Positions 56,947-64,000 of a DNA stretch of 64,000 bases are shown here, in pieces. The DNA comes from Mesorhizobium sp. CA8 (GTDB lineage: Bacteria > Pseudomonadota > Alphaproteobacteria > Rhizobiales > Rhizobiaceae). The position numbers were made by a program, and so were the translations under genes. The stretch's first letter is position 1. Each line of letters begins with the position of its first letter. A model generated the notes under the pieces. It ran no database searches and was not told the origin of the DNA. It worked only from the letters and a program-made list of their open reading frames with translations. The DNA lies in assembly GCF_020164955.1 (NCBI RefSeq), contig NZ_JAIUHG010000031.1, forward strand, positions 1-64,000, in the 5' to 3' direction.

Positions 56947-57516
56947 ATGAAATCCGCTTCCGAGATCACGGCCGGCCACGCAGTGTTAGAAACAGTGATC
57001 GGCTATATGGGCATCGCCTGGAGCGAGAAGGGCCTGATCCGGCTCTGTCTGCCCGAACGCAGCCGCGAAGCGGTCGAGCGCCGGCTGTTCCGCCACCCCG
57101 GTGTTTCGACCTCGACAGACCAGCCGCAATGGGTGGTCGAGCTGATCGCCTCGATCAAGGCCTACGCCGCCGGGGAGGACGTCGACTTCTCCGGCGTTCC
57201 GGTCGACCTAGACGGCGTCGATGACTTTCGCCTCGCCATCTACGATGCGGCGCGCAAGCTCGGCTTCGGCGAGACCACCACCTATGGCGACCTAGCCACA
57301 CGCGCCGGCCATGCCGGGCTCGCCCGCGAGACGGGCGCTGCGCTTGGCGCCAATCCGGTGCCGCTTGTCATTCCCTGCCATCGCATCCTCGCCGCGGGCG
57401 GCAAGATCGGCGGCTTCTCCGCCCCGGGCGGCTCGACCACCAAGGAAAAGATGCTGGCCATGGAAGGCGTTCGCGTCGGCCCTCCGCCGGCCGCGCAGGC
57501 CTCGTTCGGGTTCTGA
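56947..57516 (+). CDS. ogt: Methylated-DNA-protein cysteine methyltransferase
   Basis: 189 residues. The methyl-acceptor site is PLVIPCHRILAAGGKIGGFS with Cys144, and the DNA-binding part carries FGETTTYGDLATRAGH. It repairs O6-methylguanine by irreversible transfer of the alkyl group. AAGGAAAA precedes the ATG at 56947; a frame from 56869 is open upstream but adds no similarity. The gene is divergent from the lytic transglycosylase and convergent with the small secreted gene at 57539. Confidence 0.95.
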   Translation: MKSASEITAGHAVLETVIGYMGIAWSEKGLIRLCLPERSREAVERRLFRHPGVSTSTDQPQWVVELIASIKAYAAGEDVDFSGVPVDLDGVDDFRLAIYDAARKLGFGETTTYGDLATRAGHAGLARETGAALGANPVPLVIPCHRILAAGGKIGGFSAPGGSTTKEKMLAMEGVRVGPPPAAQASFGF

Positions 57517-57538
57517 GGGCGGAGCCCTTTCACACCCT

Positions 57539-57865
57539 TTAATCTTGCAGGAACCGGCGGCGGAAGCGCCGCTCGAAATCCGGGCGCTTGCAGACATAGA
57601 CCATGCAGGAGCTGGTGTCGGCGCTCGGCACATAGGCGCGCGCCCTCACTTCGCCCGCGTTGCAGAAGCGCTCGTCGCGCACATAGCGATCGTAAAGCGG
57701 CAGTCCCGGCACACGCGTCGACTGGTAGCGCAGAATGACGGCGCCCTGTCTGTCGATCGTCGCCTGTACCCGGTCGCAGCTCATGCGCGTCGGATCATAG
57801 CGCGACACCGCTTGCGCCTCCGCGGCCAGCAGCAGGAAGCAGGCGGCAAGCAGGAATGTCTTCAT
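57539..57865 (-). CDS. Small secreted cysteine-containing protein
   Basis: 108 residues with signal peptide MKTFLLAACFLLLAAEAQAV. The mature part, SRYDPTRMSCDRVQATIDRQ then FCNAGEVRARAYVPSADTSS CMVYVCKRP, has four cysteines that could form two disulfides. AGGAGAGG precedes the start. Similar short proteins of unknown function occur widely in Rhizobiales. It is convergent with ogt (22 bases between stops), and a dispersed palindromic element begins 14 bases upstream. Confidence 0.82.
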   Translation of the reverse strand: MKTFLLAACFLLLAAEAQAVSRYDPTRMSCDRVQATIDRQGAVILRYQSTRVPGLPLYDRYVRDERFCNAGEVRARAYVPSADTSSCMVYVCKRPDFERRFRRRFLQD

Positions 57866-57879
57866 GGTCCCTCTCCTAA

Positions 57880-57981
57880 AGCAATCCAGGAAAAGTGCGT
57901 AGCGGTTTTCCGTCCGGAATTGCGTCAAACCGGATGCTTGGAGAGCGGTTGGCCGTTTCCGTGAAACGGCCAACCGCTCTC
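57880..57981. repeat. Dispersed intergenic palindromic element, copy 2
   Basis: It has the same modules as 7501-7621 in the same order: AGCAATCCAGGAAAAGTG, GTAGCGGTTTTC, CGTCCGGAATTGCGTCAA and a near-perfect hairpin GAGAGCGGTTGGCCGTTTCC / GAAACGGCCAACCGCTCTC (57941-57981). The arms here differ from copy 1 but remain paired, so structure is kept rather than sequence. Confidence 0.85.
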
Positions 57982-58249
57982 GTACGGCAAGCGTCTCATC
58001 CCTCCACAACGCGGGGCCGCTGTCAAAACTTCCATGCGCCGCTTGCACTCCGCTCGATCCGGCATGCGGGCGGCGTCCAAGCAACCCATCTTGTTTTCTT
58101 GCTCAAACTATCCTATATCCGCAGCATTGAATTTGGCCGATCGATCGGGCCGCGATCTTCGCGTTTGCTGACGTCTATCTCCAAAATTTCGATACCGCCG
58201 GCCGGACGTTGGTCCGGTCAAACAAAAGCAAATGTGAAGGGCATTCTAC

Positions 58250-58462
58250 ATGGCAACTGGTACGGTCAAGTGGTTCAACGCCACCAAAGGCTACGGCTTC
58301 ATCCAACCTGACAATGGCGGCGCGGACGTTTTCGTCCACATCTCCGCTGTCGAACGCGCTGGGATGACGAGCCTGGCTGAAGGCCAGAAGATCAACTTCG
58401 AGATCGAGCAGGACCGCCGCACCGGCAAGTCCGCTGCTGGGTCTCTGAGCAAGGCAGCCTGA
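58250..58462 (+). CDS. Cold-shock protein (CspA family)
   Basis: 70 residues, a single cold-shock domain. MATGTVKWFNATKGYGFIQP and ADVFVHISAVERAG contain RNP1 (KGYGFI) and RNP2 (VFVHIS), the single-strand nucleic acid binding motifs. It acts as an RNA chaperone. GTGAAGGGC lies upstream. The preceding ~250 bases and the 200 after it hold no other gene; a long leader is common for such genes and part of 57982-58249 may be its 5' untranslated region. Confidence 0.95.
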   Translation: MATGTVKWFNATKGYGFIQPDNGGADVFVHISAVERAGMTSLAEGQKINFEIEQDRRTGKSAAGSLSKAA

Positions 58463-58678
58463 TTTGGCTTAAGCATTTTGCGGCAGGCTTTACGGCCGGC
58501 GACGCGAAATGCGACTAAGTAAGGCGCGCACTGGGCGAAGGTTCGGGGCGCGCGGCAAGTCACGGATGTACTGACGGTCGCGCGAGAAGCGCGCCGGAGC
58601 GAAAAGACCCGACAAGCTGGAACAGCAGATAGCTGCCAGTCCGGACCGGACGCTCCCGATCAGGCTACCGGCACAGGA

Positions 58679-58702
58679 AGGCGGGCATTGCCCGCCTTTT
58701 TT
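58679..58702 (+). terminator. Intrinsic terminator downstream of the cold-shock gene
   Basis: A perfect eight-bp stem, AGGCGGGC / GCCCGCCT, with a three-base loop and six T. It is 217 bases after the cold-shock stop codon. Either the mRNA has a long 3' untranslated region or the segment 58463-58678 includes a separate small transcript. Confidence 0.9.
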
Positions 58703-58751
58703 GGTGTCTGAAATCTGGCGAGTTGCTGTCTGGTTTGAATGGTCCCACTGG

Positions 58752-58781
58752 TGGTACCATTTTAGCCCAATAATGGTACCA
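58752..58781. promoter_or_regulatory. Inverted-repeat operator of the toxin-antitoxin unit
   Basis: TGGTACCATT (58752-58761) and AATGGTACCA (58772-58781) form a perfect ten-base inverted repeat with a ten-base spacer. Each arm contains the palindrome GGTACC. It ends seven bases before the antitoxin ATG and is probably the autoregulatory site bound by the antitoxin or the complex. Confidence 0.85.
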
Positions 58782-58788
58782 TTGGCGC

Positions 58789-58989
58789 ATGACCAAGCTT
58801 GAACAGATCGAAAAATCCGTCGCCGAACTAAGCCCTGAAGAGCTGAAGGCATTTGCCGCCTGGTTCGAGGCTCTGCAGGCCGATTTGTGGGACAAGCAGA
58901 TCGAAGCCGACGCGAAGGCGGGCCGGCTGGACAAGCTTGCCGAACAAGCATTGGCTGACCATCGCGCGGGTCGGACGCGACCCGTGTGA
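58789..58989 (+). CDS. Antitoxin-like protein of a RelE/ParE-type module
   Basis: 66 residues: MTKLEQIEKSVAELSPEELK, AFAAWFEALQADLWDKQIEA then DAKAGRLDKLAEQALADHRA. It is a small, acidic, helical protein of the type that accompanies ParE/HigB-like toxins; the C-terminal AGRLDKLAEQALAD segment is the usual toxin-binding part. It overlaps the toxin gene by four bases (ATG within GTGTGAACC region). A palindromic operator lies directly upstream. Confidence 0.85.
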   Translation: MTKLEQIEKSVAELSPEELKAFAAWFEALQADLWDKQIEADAKAGRLDKLAEQALADHRAGRTRPV

Positions 58990-59240
58990 ACCACTTTGCC
59001 GCCCCTGCTTTTTGGGACGCCTACGACAAGCTACCTAAAGCAATCAGGACGAGGGCTGACAGCAGCTTCGCGAAGCTGCGTGCAGATCCGTTTCATCCTT
59101 CGCTCCATTTCAAGCGGGTTGGGCGTTATTGGTCAGCTCGAGTTGATCTGGGCTACCGTGCTGTTGCAGTCCGGGACTAGGACGATATGATCTGGTTTTG
59201 GATCGGCACTCACTCGGAATATGAGCGCCTTTTGAATAGC
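58986..59240 (+). pseudogene. RelE/ParE-family toxin gene cut by a premature stop
   Basis: The start (GTG, 58986) overlaps the antitoxin stop. The frame encodes NHFAAPAFWDAYDKLPKAIR, then ADPFHPSLHFKRVGRYWSAR and VDLGYRAVAVRD, followed by TAG at 59178-59180. The same frame continues after the stop with DDMIWFWIGTHSEYERLL, which is the conserved final strand and helix of these ribonuclease-like toxins. One base change (for example GAG, CAG or GGG-type codon to TAG) therefore removes the C-terminal part. The truncated 64-residue product is unlikely to be toxic. Confidence 0.85.
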
Positions 59241-59320
59241 CGCTTACGGCCATGTGCATACCGAGCGGCTCGTTGGCGCGCCCATACAGGTCAGGTGCAA
59301 AGCGGCGACTGCGTGAGGAA

Positions 59321-59929
59321 TTATCCCACCCAGTCGATCGGCACATGCCCCTCGTCCGCTTCGACCCGCTTCAGCCAGGCTGCGACGGCCGGATAGGCGT
59401 CGAGATGGAAGCCACCCATCCCGGCGGTGTGGGTATAGGCGTACAAGGCGATGTCGGCGGCGCTGTAGGCGCTGCCGGCGAAGAATTCGTTCCGCTGCAG
59501 ATGCTGGTCCATAACGCCGAGCGCCTTGTTGCCGCGCTCCAGCGTCTGCGCCAATCGTTCTGGCGTCGCGTCCTTCGCCCGTTCCGGGAACGTCAGCAGC
59601 GCCTTGCGCACCGCGATGTAGGGCTCATGGCTGTATTGTTCGAAGAACAGCCATTGGTAAGCCAGCGCGCGTTCATACTTGTCGGCCGGCAGGAATCGCG
59701 TGCCTTCGGCAAGATAAAGCAGGATGGCGTTGCTCTCGGTGAGACGCCTGCCGTCGTCGAGCTCGAGCATCGGCACCATCGCGTTCGGATTCTTGGCGAC
59801 GTAGTCCGGTTTGCGCGTTTCGCCGGTATGCGAGCTCACCTCGACCCGGGTGAAGGGAATGCCGAGCTTCGCCATCAACAGCCGCGGCTTGTAGCAATTG
59901 CCGCTGTCGGCCATGTCGTAAAGGATCAT
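59321..59929 (-). CDS. Glutathione S-transferase family protein
   Basis: 202 residues. MILYDMADSGNCYKPRLLMA with a Ser-Gly-Asn-Cys site (S9, C12), PNAMVPMLELDDGRRLTESN with the conserved ESNAIL glutathione contact, and the helical C-terminal domain (FEQYSHEPYIAVRKALLTFP, GSAYSAADIALYAYTHTA) define a complete GST. The N-terminal SGNC resembles beta or nu-like GSTs with Ser or Cys catalysis. The function is probably detoxification; the substrate is unknown. Confidence 0.93.
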   Translation of the reverse strand: MILYDMADSGNCYKPRLLMAKLGIPFTRVEVSSHTGETRKPDYVAKNPNAMVPMLELDDGRRLTESNAILLYLAEGTRFLPADKYERALAYQWLFFEQYSHEPYIAVRKALLTFPERAKDATPERLAQTLERGNKALGVMDQHLQRNEFFAGSAYSAADIALYAYTHTAGMGGFHLDAYPAVAAWLKRVEADEGHVPIDWVG

Positions 59930-60056
59930 CCCACATACCTCGCAGGTCGCCTGACGCCCATTTCAGCACGGCTCTAACGCGCTCGGGGCGGGACCATCCA
60001 GTGATTTGTTTTCAAGAAGAACCATCAGCGGCGCTGATACGTTTTCCGGTTCTGCA

Positions 60057-60917
60057 TCAGCGATACTGATGCAGGGGCACGACCTTGTTGCCGGCGCCGA
60101 GCAGGGCGTCGACGGAAAGCGGTTCTTCGTTGAAGATCGTGCCGGCAAGCGCCGGGCGGGCGAGATGGAAACCCTGCATGAGGTCGACGCCGCCCTCGAG
60201 CGCGACGCGCAAATGCTGGGCGTTCTCGATGCCTTCGACCAGCACTTTGGCGCCTCGCTCGTGCAGCGTCGCCACCAGCGGCCGGAAGAAGCGCTCGGCG
60301 GCGGCATGGCGGCAGAGCTCGCCAAACCAGGCGCCATCGATCTTGACGATGTCGGGCGCAAGCAGATCGATGCGCGCCTCGGTCGAGTGTCCCGTGCCGA
60401 AATCGTCGATGGCGATGCGGATGCCGTCGCGCCGCATTTCGCGCACCAGGCTGGCAAGAACGTGGTCGTCGGCTGCCTGCTCGGTGATTTCGCAGACCAG
60501 CAGGCCGGGCTCCAGCTCGAAATCGCCGAGATGCCTGGTCATCAGCCGGATCTCGGCCAGCGCTCGTCCGGGATGGTCGTTGACGTTCGGATTATAATTG
60601 AAGAACAGCGTCAATCCCTCGACGCCGATGTTGCGGTAGTTGCCGAGATGCAGCATCCGGCACATTGTTTCGACAAACAGCCGGTCCGAGGCGGGAACGC
60701 CGCCGAAGAAGATCGATGGGGCGATAGGGTCCGCGATACGCCGCGGCTCGATCAGCCCCTCGACGGCAATCGCCCTGAGCACCTTGCCTTCCGGCGCGAA
60801 GATCGGCTGATAGGCGCTCCACAGCCGGAACTTGCCATAGACGCCGAACTGGAGGCCGATCTCGTCGGCAAAAATCGCCTCGGCGACATTGCGCCGTCTG
60901 TCCGGTTGTCCGCTCAT
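60057..60917 (-). CDS. EAL domain protein, second gene of a tandem pair
   Basis: 286 residues from MSGQPDRRRNVAEAIFADEI. Nearly the whole length is an EAL domain: EGLIEP in place of EAL-R (about 52), NYNPN (Asn ligand), CEITEQ, IAIDDFGTGHS (both Asp), DIVKIDG (Lys), VLVEGIEN and MQGFHLARP. All residues needed for metal binding and c-di-GMP hydrolysis appear present. No sensor or GGDEF domain is attached. Its ATG overlaps the stop codon of the first EAL gene by four bases, so the two are translationally coupled. Confidence 0.9.
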   Translation of the reverse strand: MSGQPDRRRNVAEAIFADEIGLQFGVYGKFRLWSAYQPIFAPEGKVLRAIAVEGLIEPRRIADPIAPSIFFGGVPASDRLFVETMCRMLHLGNYRNIGVEGLTLFFNYNPNVNDHPGRALAEIRLMTRHLGDFELEPGLLVCEITEQAADDHVLASLVREMRRDGIRIAIDDFGTGHSTEARIDLLAPDIVKIDGAWFGELCRHAAAERFFRPLVATLHERGAKVLVEGIENAQHLRVALEGGVDLMQGFHLARPALAGTIFNEEPLSVDALLGAGNKVVPLHQYR

Positions 60918-61816
60918 GGCGCGACCTTGCGCCCGAACGCTCTTGCCGGCCGCGCCTGCGGCGCCGGGGCTGGGCTTGCAGCGACTTGCGCCTTGCTTTC
61001 TTCGGCCGAAGGCTGCGCGACCTCGCCGAAGACGCGAAAGCTGGTGAGGGCAAGTTCCGGCCGGGCAAGCACATAGCCTTGTACCATGGAGGCGCCGGAC
61101 CTTTCGGCAAGCTCCAGCTGCCAACCTTCCTCGATACCTTCGAAGACGGTGCAGATACCCTGGTCCTCGAAGCTCTGCACCATCGCGGTCAGCAACGCGA
61201 AACCTGCGCCGGACTCCATCAGACGGGTGATCCAATGCGCATCGAATTTGACGATGTCGGGCTTGAGCTCCTTGATCCGGGTGATGTCTGAATCATCGGC
61301 GCCATAGTCGTCCACCGCGATGCGGAAGCCGTTGGCCCTGAGCGCCTCGACGAAAGCGTACAGCGTTTCCTGCGAAGCCGACTTCTGCTCGGTGACCTCG
61401 CAGACGATGCGGCGCGGATCAATGCCGGCTTCGTGCAGCACCAGCCGCATGTCGCGCAGGGCCTTGTCGGCGATGTGGCGATCGGTGAAAACCGACGGAT
61501 CGAAATTGACGAAGATGGACGCCTCTTGCGGCAGGCAGGCGCCGGCGTTCAGAAGATGCAGCGTGCGCGTCAACGCCTCGATATGCAGCCGGTCAGCCGC
61601 CGGGCAGGTGCCGAAAAACGTCACCGGCGACTGCGGCTCGCCATCGCGGAACGGCCGGATCAGCCCCTCGAAAGCGGCGACCGAAAGCTTGCCCTCCTTG
61701 AAGGCAAAGATCGGCTGGAACGCGCTCTGCAGGGTATAGATGCCCCAGACACCCGTGGAGGTGCCGTCATCGTGACGGATGATGTGTTCACTGACCCGAA
61801 CCATTTGATTTCTCAT
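60914..61816 (-). CDS. EAL domain protein, first gene of a tandem pair
   Basis: 300 residues from MRNQMVRVSEHIIRHDDGTS; an ATG four codons later is also possible. The EAL motifs are FEGLIRP, FVNFDPS, CEVTEQ, IAVDDYGADDSD, DIVKFDA, VFEGIEEG and MVQGYVLARP. A Pro/Ala-rich C-terminal tail of about 35 residues follows. It has the same single-domain design as the next gene and similar spacing of motifs, so the two arose by duplication. They could form a heterodimer; many EAL enzymes are dimeric. Confidence 0.9.
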   Translation of the reverse strand: MRNQMVRVSEHIIRHDDGTSTGVWGIYTLQSAFQPIFAFKEGKLSVAAFEGLIRPFRDGEPQSPVTFFGTCPAADRLHIEALTRTLHLLNAGACLPQEASIFVNFDPSVFTDRHIADKALRDMRLVLHEAGIDPRRIVCEVTEQKSASQETLYAFVEALRANGFRIAVDDYGADDSDITRIKELKPDIVKFDAHWITRLMESGAGFALLTAMVQSFEDQGICTVFEGIEEGWQLELAERSGASMVQGYVLARPELALTSFRVFGEVAQPSAEESKAQVAASPAPAPQARPARAFGRKVAP

Positions 61817-61941
61817 CAGAATCTTCGGACCATGACCATCCGGCCACAACTGAGTCACACGGAACATCGGAAGTGGCATCAATTCGCAAGCGTAACGGCA
61901 AATGAAACGTCCAAGTCAGACGCCGGGGGAATGAACTCCGG

Positions 61942-62339
61942 TCGAAGTCCTTTCTCGTCAAGGCTGATGTCCTCGAATAGGCCCGGGAGATCGAACGGTC
62001 TTTGGACCGCCAAGAGCTAGGACCCGACAGGAAGACACTCAAATCGATCACCCTGGCTGAACTCGTCACTCGATACAAAAACGAAGTCCTACCCAAGGAA
62101 GCGTTCAGCGAGGTTCGAAACGATCCCGCTAGACAGGTTCCTCCGTTACCCTATCGCGGCGAAAACCCTGAACGTCCTTCAATCGAAGGATTTCGCATAG
62201 TACCGTGACCAAAGGCTTAAGGAGAATTCGGGATCACAGGTCGTCCGGTGACAGCGAAGTCACTTCGGAGGGAACTCGCCCCGCTCTACCACATGTTCAA
62301 GGTCGCCAAGACCGAATGGCATATCCCGACACGGAGCCG
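61942..62339 (+). pseudogene. Remnant of a tyrosine recombinase / phage integrase
   Basis: The plus strand reads SFLVKADVLE, then a TAG, then AREIERSLDRQELGPDRKTL and KSITLAELVTRYKNEVLPK: an integrase N-terminal arm and core-binding region. After about 62098 the frame is lost and pieces reappear in other frames, such as DRFLRYPIAAKTLNVLQSKD near 62125-62190 and RRELAPLYHMFKVAKTEWHI near 62263-62327. No catalytic domain remains. No tRNA gene is beside it. The ~600-base gap 61817-62482 otherwise contains only the promoters of the EAL pair and of the aminotransferase. Confidence 0.82.
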
Positions 62340-62482
62340 CTTGAGAACTCTATCTGTCAGAGGGCAATGCTCACGCCTCCTTGACCTCTGGCTTATCGCA
62401 CAATGCTTGCGCTTGGCGCGATGATGCGACATGAGAGGCGCCGCGGCCGCTCCCTGGCCGCTTTTCTAGGAGACATCTTGTC

Positions 62483-63685
62483 ATGGCCTTTCTTGCCGAC
62501 GCTCTTTCCCGCGTTAAGCCTTCCGCGACCATCGCGGTGACGCAGAAAGCGCGCGAGCTGAAAAATGCCGGCCGTGACGTGATCGGCCTGGGCGCCGGCG
62601 AGCCGGACTTCGATACGCCCGACAACATCAAGAACGCGGCGATCGAGGCGATCCGCCGCGGCGAGACCAAATATCCGCCGGTCTCCGGCATCGTGCCGCT
62701 GCGCGAGGCGATCGCGAAAAAATTCAGGCGCGAGAACAATCTCGACTACCGGCCGGAGCAGACCATCGTCGGCACCGGCGGCAAGCAGATCCTGTTCAAC
62801 GCCTTCATGGCGACGCTGAACCCGGGCGACGAGGTCATCATTCCCCGCCCCTACTGGGTGAGCTATCCCGAAATGGTGGCGATCTGCGGCGGCACGTCGG
62901 TCTTCGCCGATACTTCGATCGACAACGGTTTCAAGCTGACGGCGGAAGTGTTGGAAAAGGCGATCACGCCGAAGACCAAATGGCTGCTGATGAATTCGCC
63001 GTCCAACCCGTCGGGCGCCGCCTACACGGAGGCCGAGCTGCGCGCGCTGGCCGACGTGCTGCTCAAGCATCCCCATGTCTGGACCCTGACCGACGACATG
63101 TATGAGCACCTGACCTATGGCGACTTCGTCTTCAAGACCATCGCCGAGGTCGAGCCGAGCCTTTATAAGCGCACGCTGACCATGAACGGCGTGTCGAAAG
63201 CCTATGCCATGACCGGCTGGCGCATCGGCTACGCCGCGGGCCCGGTGGCGCTGATCAAGGCGATGGACATGATCCAGGGCCAGCAGACCTCGGGCGCCTG
63301 CACCATCGCGCAGTGGGCTTCCGTCGAGGCGCTCAACGGCCCGCAGGATTTCATCGCCAGGAACAAGGCGATCTTCCAAGGCCGGCGCGATCTCGTGGTC
63401 TCGATGCTCAACCAGGCGCGCGGCATCTCCTGCCCCTCGCCGGAAGGCGCATTCTACGTCTATCCGTCGTGCGCTGAGCTGATCGGCAAAAAGACCAAGA
63501 CGGGCAAGGTGATCGATAATGACGAGGCCTTCTGCTCCGAACTGCTCGAGGCCGAAGGCGTCGCGGTGGTGTTCGGCTCGGCCTTCGGCCTCGGCCCGAA
63601 CTTCCGCATCTCTTACGCCACGTCGGAGGCGCTGCTCGAGGAAGCCTGCACGCGCATCCAGCGCTTCACCGCATCGCTGATCTGA
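62483..63685 (+). CDS. aatA: Pyridoxal-phosphate aspartate aminotransferase (class I, subgroup gamma)
   Basis: 400 residues. The PLP lysine is K239 in MNGVSKAYAMTGWRIGYAAG. Other landmarks are IGLGAGEPDFDTPDNIKNAA, TKYPPVSGIVPLREAIAKKF, the PRPYWVSYPE loop and NSPSNPSGAAY, with the C-terminal FRISYATS arginine binding the substrate carboxylate. This matches the rhizobial AatA enzyme that interconverts aspartate and oxaloacetate. AGGAGA precedes the ATG. It is a single-gene unit with its own terminator. Confidence 0.93.
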   Translation: MAFLADALSRVKPSATIAVTQKARELKNAGRDVIGLGAGEPDFDTPDNIKNAAIEAIRRGETKYPPVSGIVPLREAIAKKFRRENNLDYRPEQTIVGTGGKQILFNAFMATLNPGDEVIIPRPYWVSYPEMVAICGGTSVFADTSIDNGFKLTAEVLEKAITPKTKWLLMNSPSNPSGAAYTEAELRALADVLLKHPHVWTLTDDMYEHLTYGDFVFKTIAEVEPSLYKRTLTMNGVSKAYAMTGWRIGYAAGPVALIKAMDMIQGQQTSGACTIAQWASVEALNGPQDFIARNKAIFQGRRDLVVSMLNQARGISCPSPEGAFYVYPSCAELIGKKTKTGKVIDNDEAFCSELLEAEGVAVVFGSAFGLGPNFRISYATSEALLEEACTRIQRFTASLI

Positions 63686-63710
63686 TCGACGCGAACTCAC
63701 CAAGCGAGGA

Positions 63711-63736
63711 AAACCCGGCTTCGAGCCGGGTTTTTC
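63711..63736 (+). terminator. Intrinsic terminator after the aminotransferase gene
   Basis: A perfect ten-bp stem, AAACCCGGCT / AGCCGGGTTT, with a three-base loop and a continued T run. It sits between the aminotransferase and the convergent cupin gene and can serve both. Confidence 0.92.
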
Positions 63737-63747
63737 TTGGAGGGCGT

Positions 63748-64000
63748 TCAGCCGCCATATTGCTCGTCGGAAACCTGCTCCAGCCAGTCGGCGTGGACGC
63801 CGTCCAGCGCCTCCTGCATGGCGATGTGGGTCATGGCGGTTTTCCGGCCGGCGCCATGCCAGTGTTTTTCGCCCGGCGCGAAGGAAACGACATCCCCTGC
63901 CCTGATCTCCTGCACAGCGCCGCCCCAGCTTTGCGCCAGACCGGCGCCGGCGGTGACATAGAGCGTCTGTCCAAGCGGATGCGTATGCCAATGCGTGCGC
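63748..64000 (-). CDS. Cupin domain protein (5' part beyond the window)
   Basis: The minus strand has an open frame from the right edge to a TGA stop at 63748-63750, encoding RTHWHTHPLGQTLYVTAGAG, LAQSWGGAVQEIRAGDVVSF and APGEKHWHGAGRKTAMTHIA, ending LEQVSDEQYGG. HWHTHPLGQ and GEKHWHG are the two cupin motifs that hold the metal ion. It resembles small single-domain cupins related to (R)-mandelonitrile lyase or carboxymuconolactone-linked cupins; the function is unknown. The start codon lies outside the window. Confidence 0.9.
   Translation of the reverse strand, partial: RTHWHTHPLGQTLYVTAGAGLAQSWGGAVQEIRAGDVVSFAPGEKHWHGAGRKTAMTHIAMQEALDGVHADWLEQVSDEQYGG

Noticed and set aside
57895..58311. 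138-codon plus-strand frame across the repeat element and into the cold-shock gene
   Set aside because: It runs through the dispersed palindrome and overlaps the cold-shock start in another frame, with no family pattern.

Overview
The window is high-GC chromosomal DNA of a rhizobial alphaproteobacterium, most likely Mesorhizobium or a close relative in the Phyllobacteriaceae. The grounds are the dnaG-rpoD pair, the carA / GatB-YqeY and carB neighbourhoods, a ThuE-type trehalose/maltose importer, a DUF6074 gene next to an integrase, and short palindromic intergenic repeats plus a RIME-like element of the kind seen in Rhizobiales. This assignment is inference from gene content; no 16S gene is present.

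Positions 1-2464 hold the end of an integrated element. It has a DUF6074 gene, a MerR/AlpA-like DNA-binding protein and a tyrosine recombinase whose last codons run into the 3' half of a tRNA-Ile2(CAU) gene, the probable attachment site. From 2.6 to 19 kb is mixed core and accessory DNA: envelope proteins (SIMPL, a Gln/Lys-repeat OmpA protein), a candidate small RNA at about 7382-7461, a divergent pair of HtrA-like proteins (one active, one lacking the catalytic triad), and several regulator/target pairs with clear inverted-repeat operators (TetR/VOC, TetR/PspA-YiaA, PadR). The PspA-like gene is broken by a stop codon and a frameshift.

From 20 to 35 kb is the conserved core block: rpoD, dnaG, a Na/Pi cotransporter, a solo DnaB-like ATPase, an L,D-transpeptidase-like protein, GatB/YqeY and carA, two MFS exporters and a zinc metallopeptidase. 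From 35 to 48 kb come mntR/mntH, a PCMT-like methyltransferase, small detoxification enzymes (GST, DHFR-like), LysR/LysE and MFS/ArsR regulator-transporter pairs, and carB. carB is preceded by a candidate promoter and an intrinsic-terminator hairpin that could act as an attenuator.

A strongly AT-rich orphan gene (48546-49949) lies directly after carB. It encodes a predicted discoidin-like domain, a long coiled coil and two membrane segments. It is the best candidate here for an undescribed function. The rest, 50-64 kb, contains RidA, a RIME-like inverted pair, DUF4142 and DUF899 proteins, a sugar ABC importer without an adjacent ATPase, a lipoprotein lytic transglycosylase, ogt, a cold-shock gene, a toxin-antitoxin pair whose toxin is cut by a stop codon, two translationally coupled EAL proteins, a decayed integrase, aspartate aminotransferase and the 3' part of a cupin gene.
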